From contig JALWVW010000119.1 in the NCBI GenBank assembly GCA_027079365.1, positions 1 through 6,353 of the forward strand: DNA of 6,353 nucleotides. Direction: 5' to 3'. This document shows positions 6,339 to 6,353 of this stretch, piece by piece. A model generated the notes under the pieces. It did no database searches, was not told the origin of the DNA, and saw nothing but the letters and a program-made list of their open reading frames with translations. The first letter of the stretch is position 1. Every line of letters begins with the position of its first letter. The DNA comes from Campylobacteraceae bacterium. GTDB taxonomy: Bacteria > Campylobacterota > Campylobacteria > Campylobacterales > Sulfurovaceae. The position numbers and the translations under genes were made by a program.

Positions 6339-6341
6339 ATT

Positions 6342-6346
6342 AGGAG
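6342..6346 (+). promoter_or_regulatory. Ribosome-binding-site-like AGGAG of a possible divergent gene
   Basis: AGGAG followed by TAAAATA runs to the window end. If the next two bases are TG, an ATG would begin at 6353 with a spacing of 6 bases. This suggests a + strand gene divergent from the cytochrome gene, but no coding sequence is visible. Confidence 0.3.
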
Positions 6347-6353
6347 TAAAATA

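Noticed and set aside
6335..6340. TATAAT as a + strand -10 box
   Set aside because: Transcription would start at about 6347, after the AGGAG at 6342-6346, so it cannot serve the same gene. The match is explained by local AT-richness.

Overview
The window looks like chromosomal DNA from a Gram-negative, denitrifying bacterium. The best guess is a Campylobacterota (Sulfurimonas/Sulfurovum-like) chemolithotroph. This rests on a haem d1 biosynthesis protein of the NirF type, a small periplasmic c-type cytochrome, tightly packed genes with stop/start overlaps, and a host composition near 50% GC. The taxon is inferred from protein character only and is not proven.

Left block (1-2285, + strand): the 3' part of a nirF-like gene, then a small exported thioredoxin-fold protein with no cysteines at all, then a full-length GAPDH-family dehydrogenase with altered phosphate-site residues. 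The three genes are 2 to 15 bp apart and read as one transcription unit.

Middle block (about 2286-4216, + strand): a low-GC insert. It carries an extremely AT-rich (about 17-27% GC in sampled lines) HNH-type nuclease gene with an uncharacterised C-terminal region. A mazE-mazF toxin-antitoxin pair of intermediate composition (about 38% GC) follows, with its own near-perfect sigma70-type promoter and a probable palindromic operator. The promoter -35 box lies inside the end of the nuclease gene. The nuclease gene changes abruptly to about 48% GC in its last 45 bases, which suggests the insert was built in at least two steps.

Right block (4218-6353): host composition returns. A classical short-chain dehydrogenase is followed, with a 1-base stop/start overlap, by an AraC-family regulator. 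These two probably form a regulator-plus-enzyme operon. No terminator or obvious own promoter is visible between mazF and the dehydrogenase, so the mazEF promoter may also feed this pair. Convergent to them, on the minus strand, is a monohaem cytochrome c with a TTG start. The last bases carry a ribosome-binding-site-like AGGAG on the + strand, suggesting a divergent gene beyond the window.

Functionally, the flanks contain parts of a nitrite-respiration locus (NirF, a periplasmic thioredoxin-like protein, cytochrome c) and carbon metabolism genes. The centre is accessory DNA with a nuclease and an addiction module. I do not see proof of a new defence system. The HNH protein and its pairing with mazEF is the nearest candidate.
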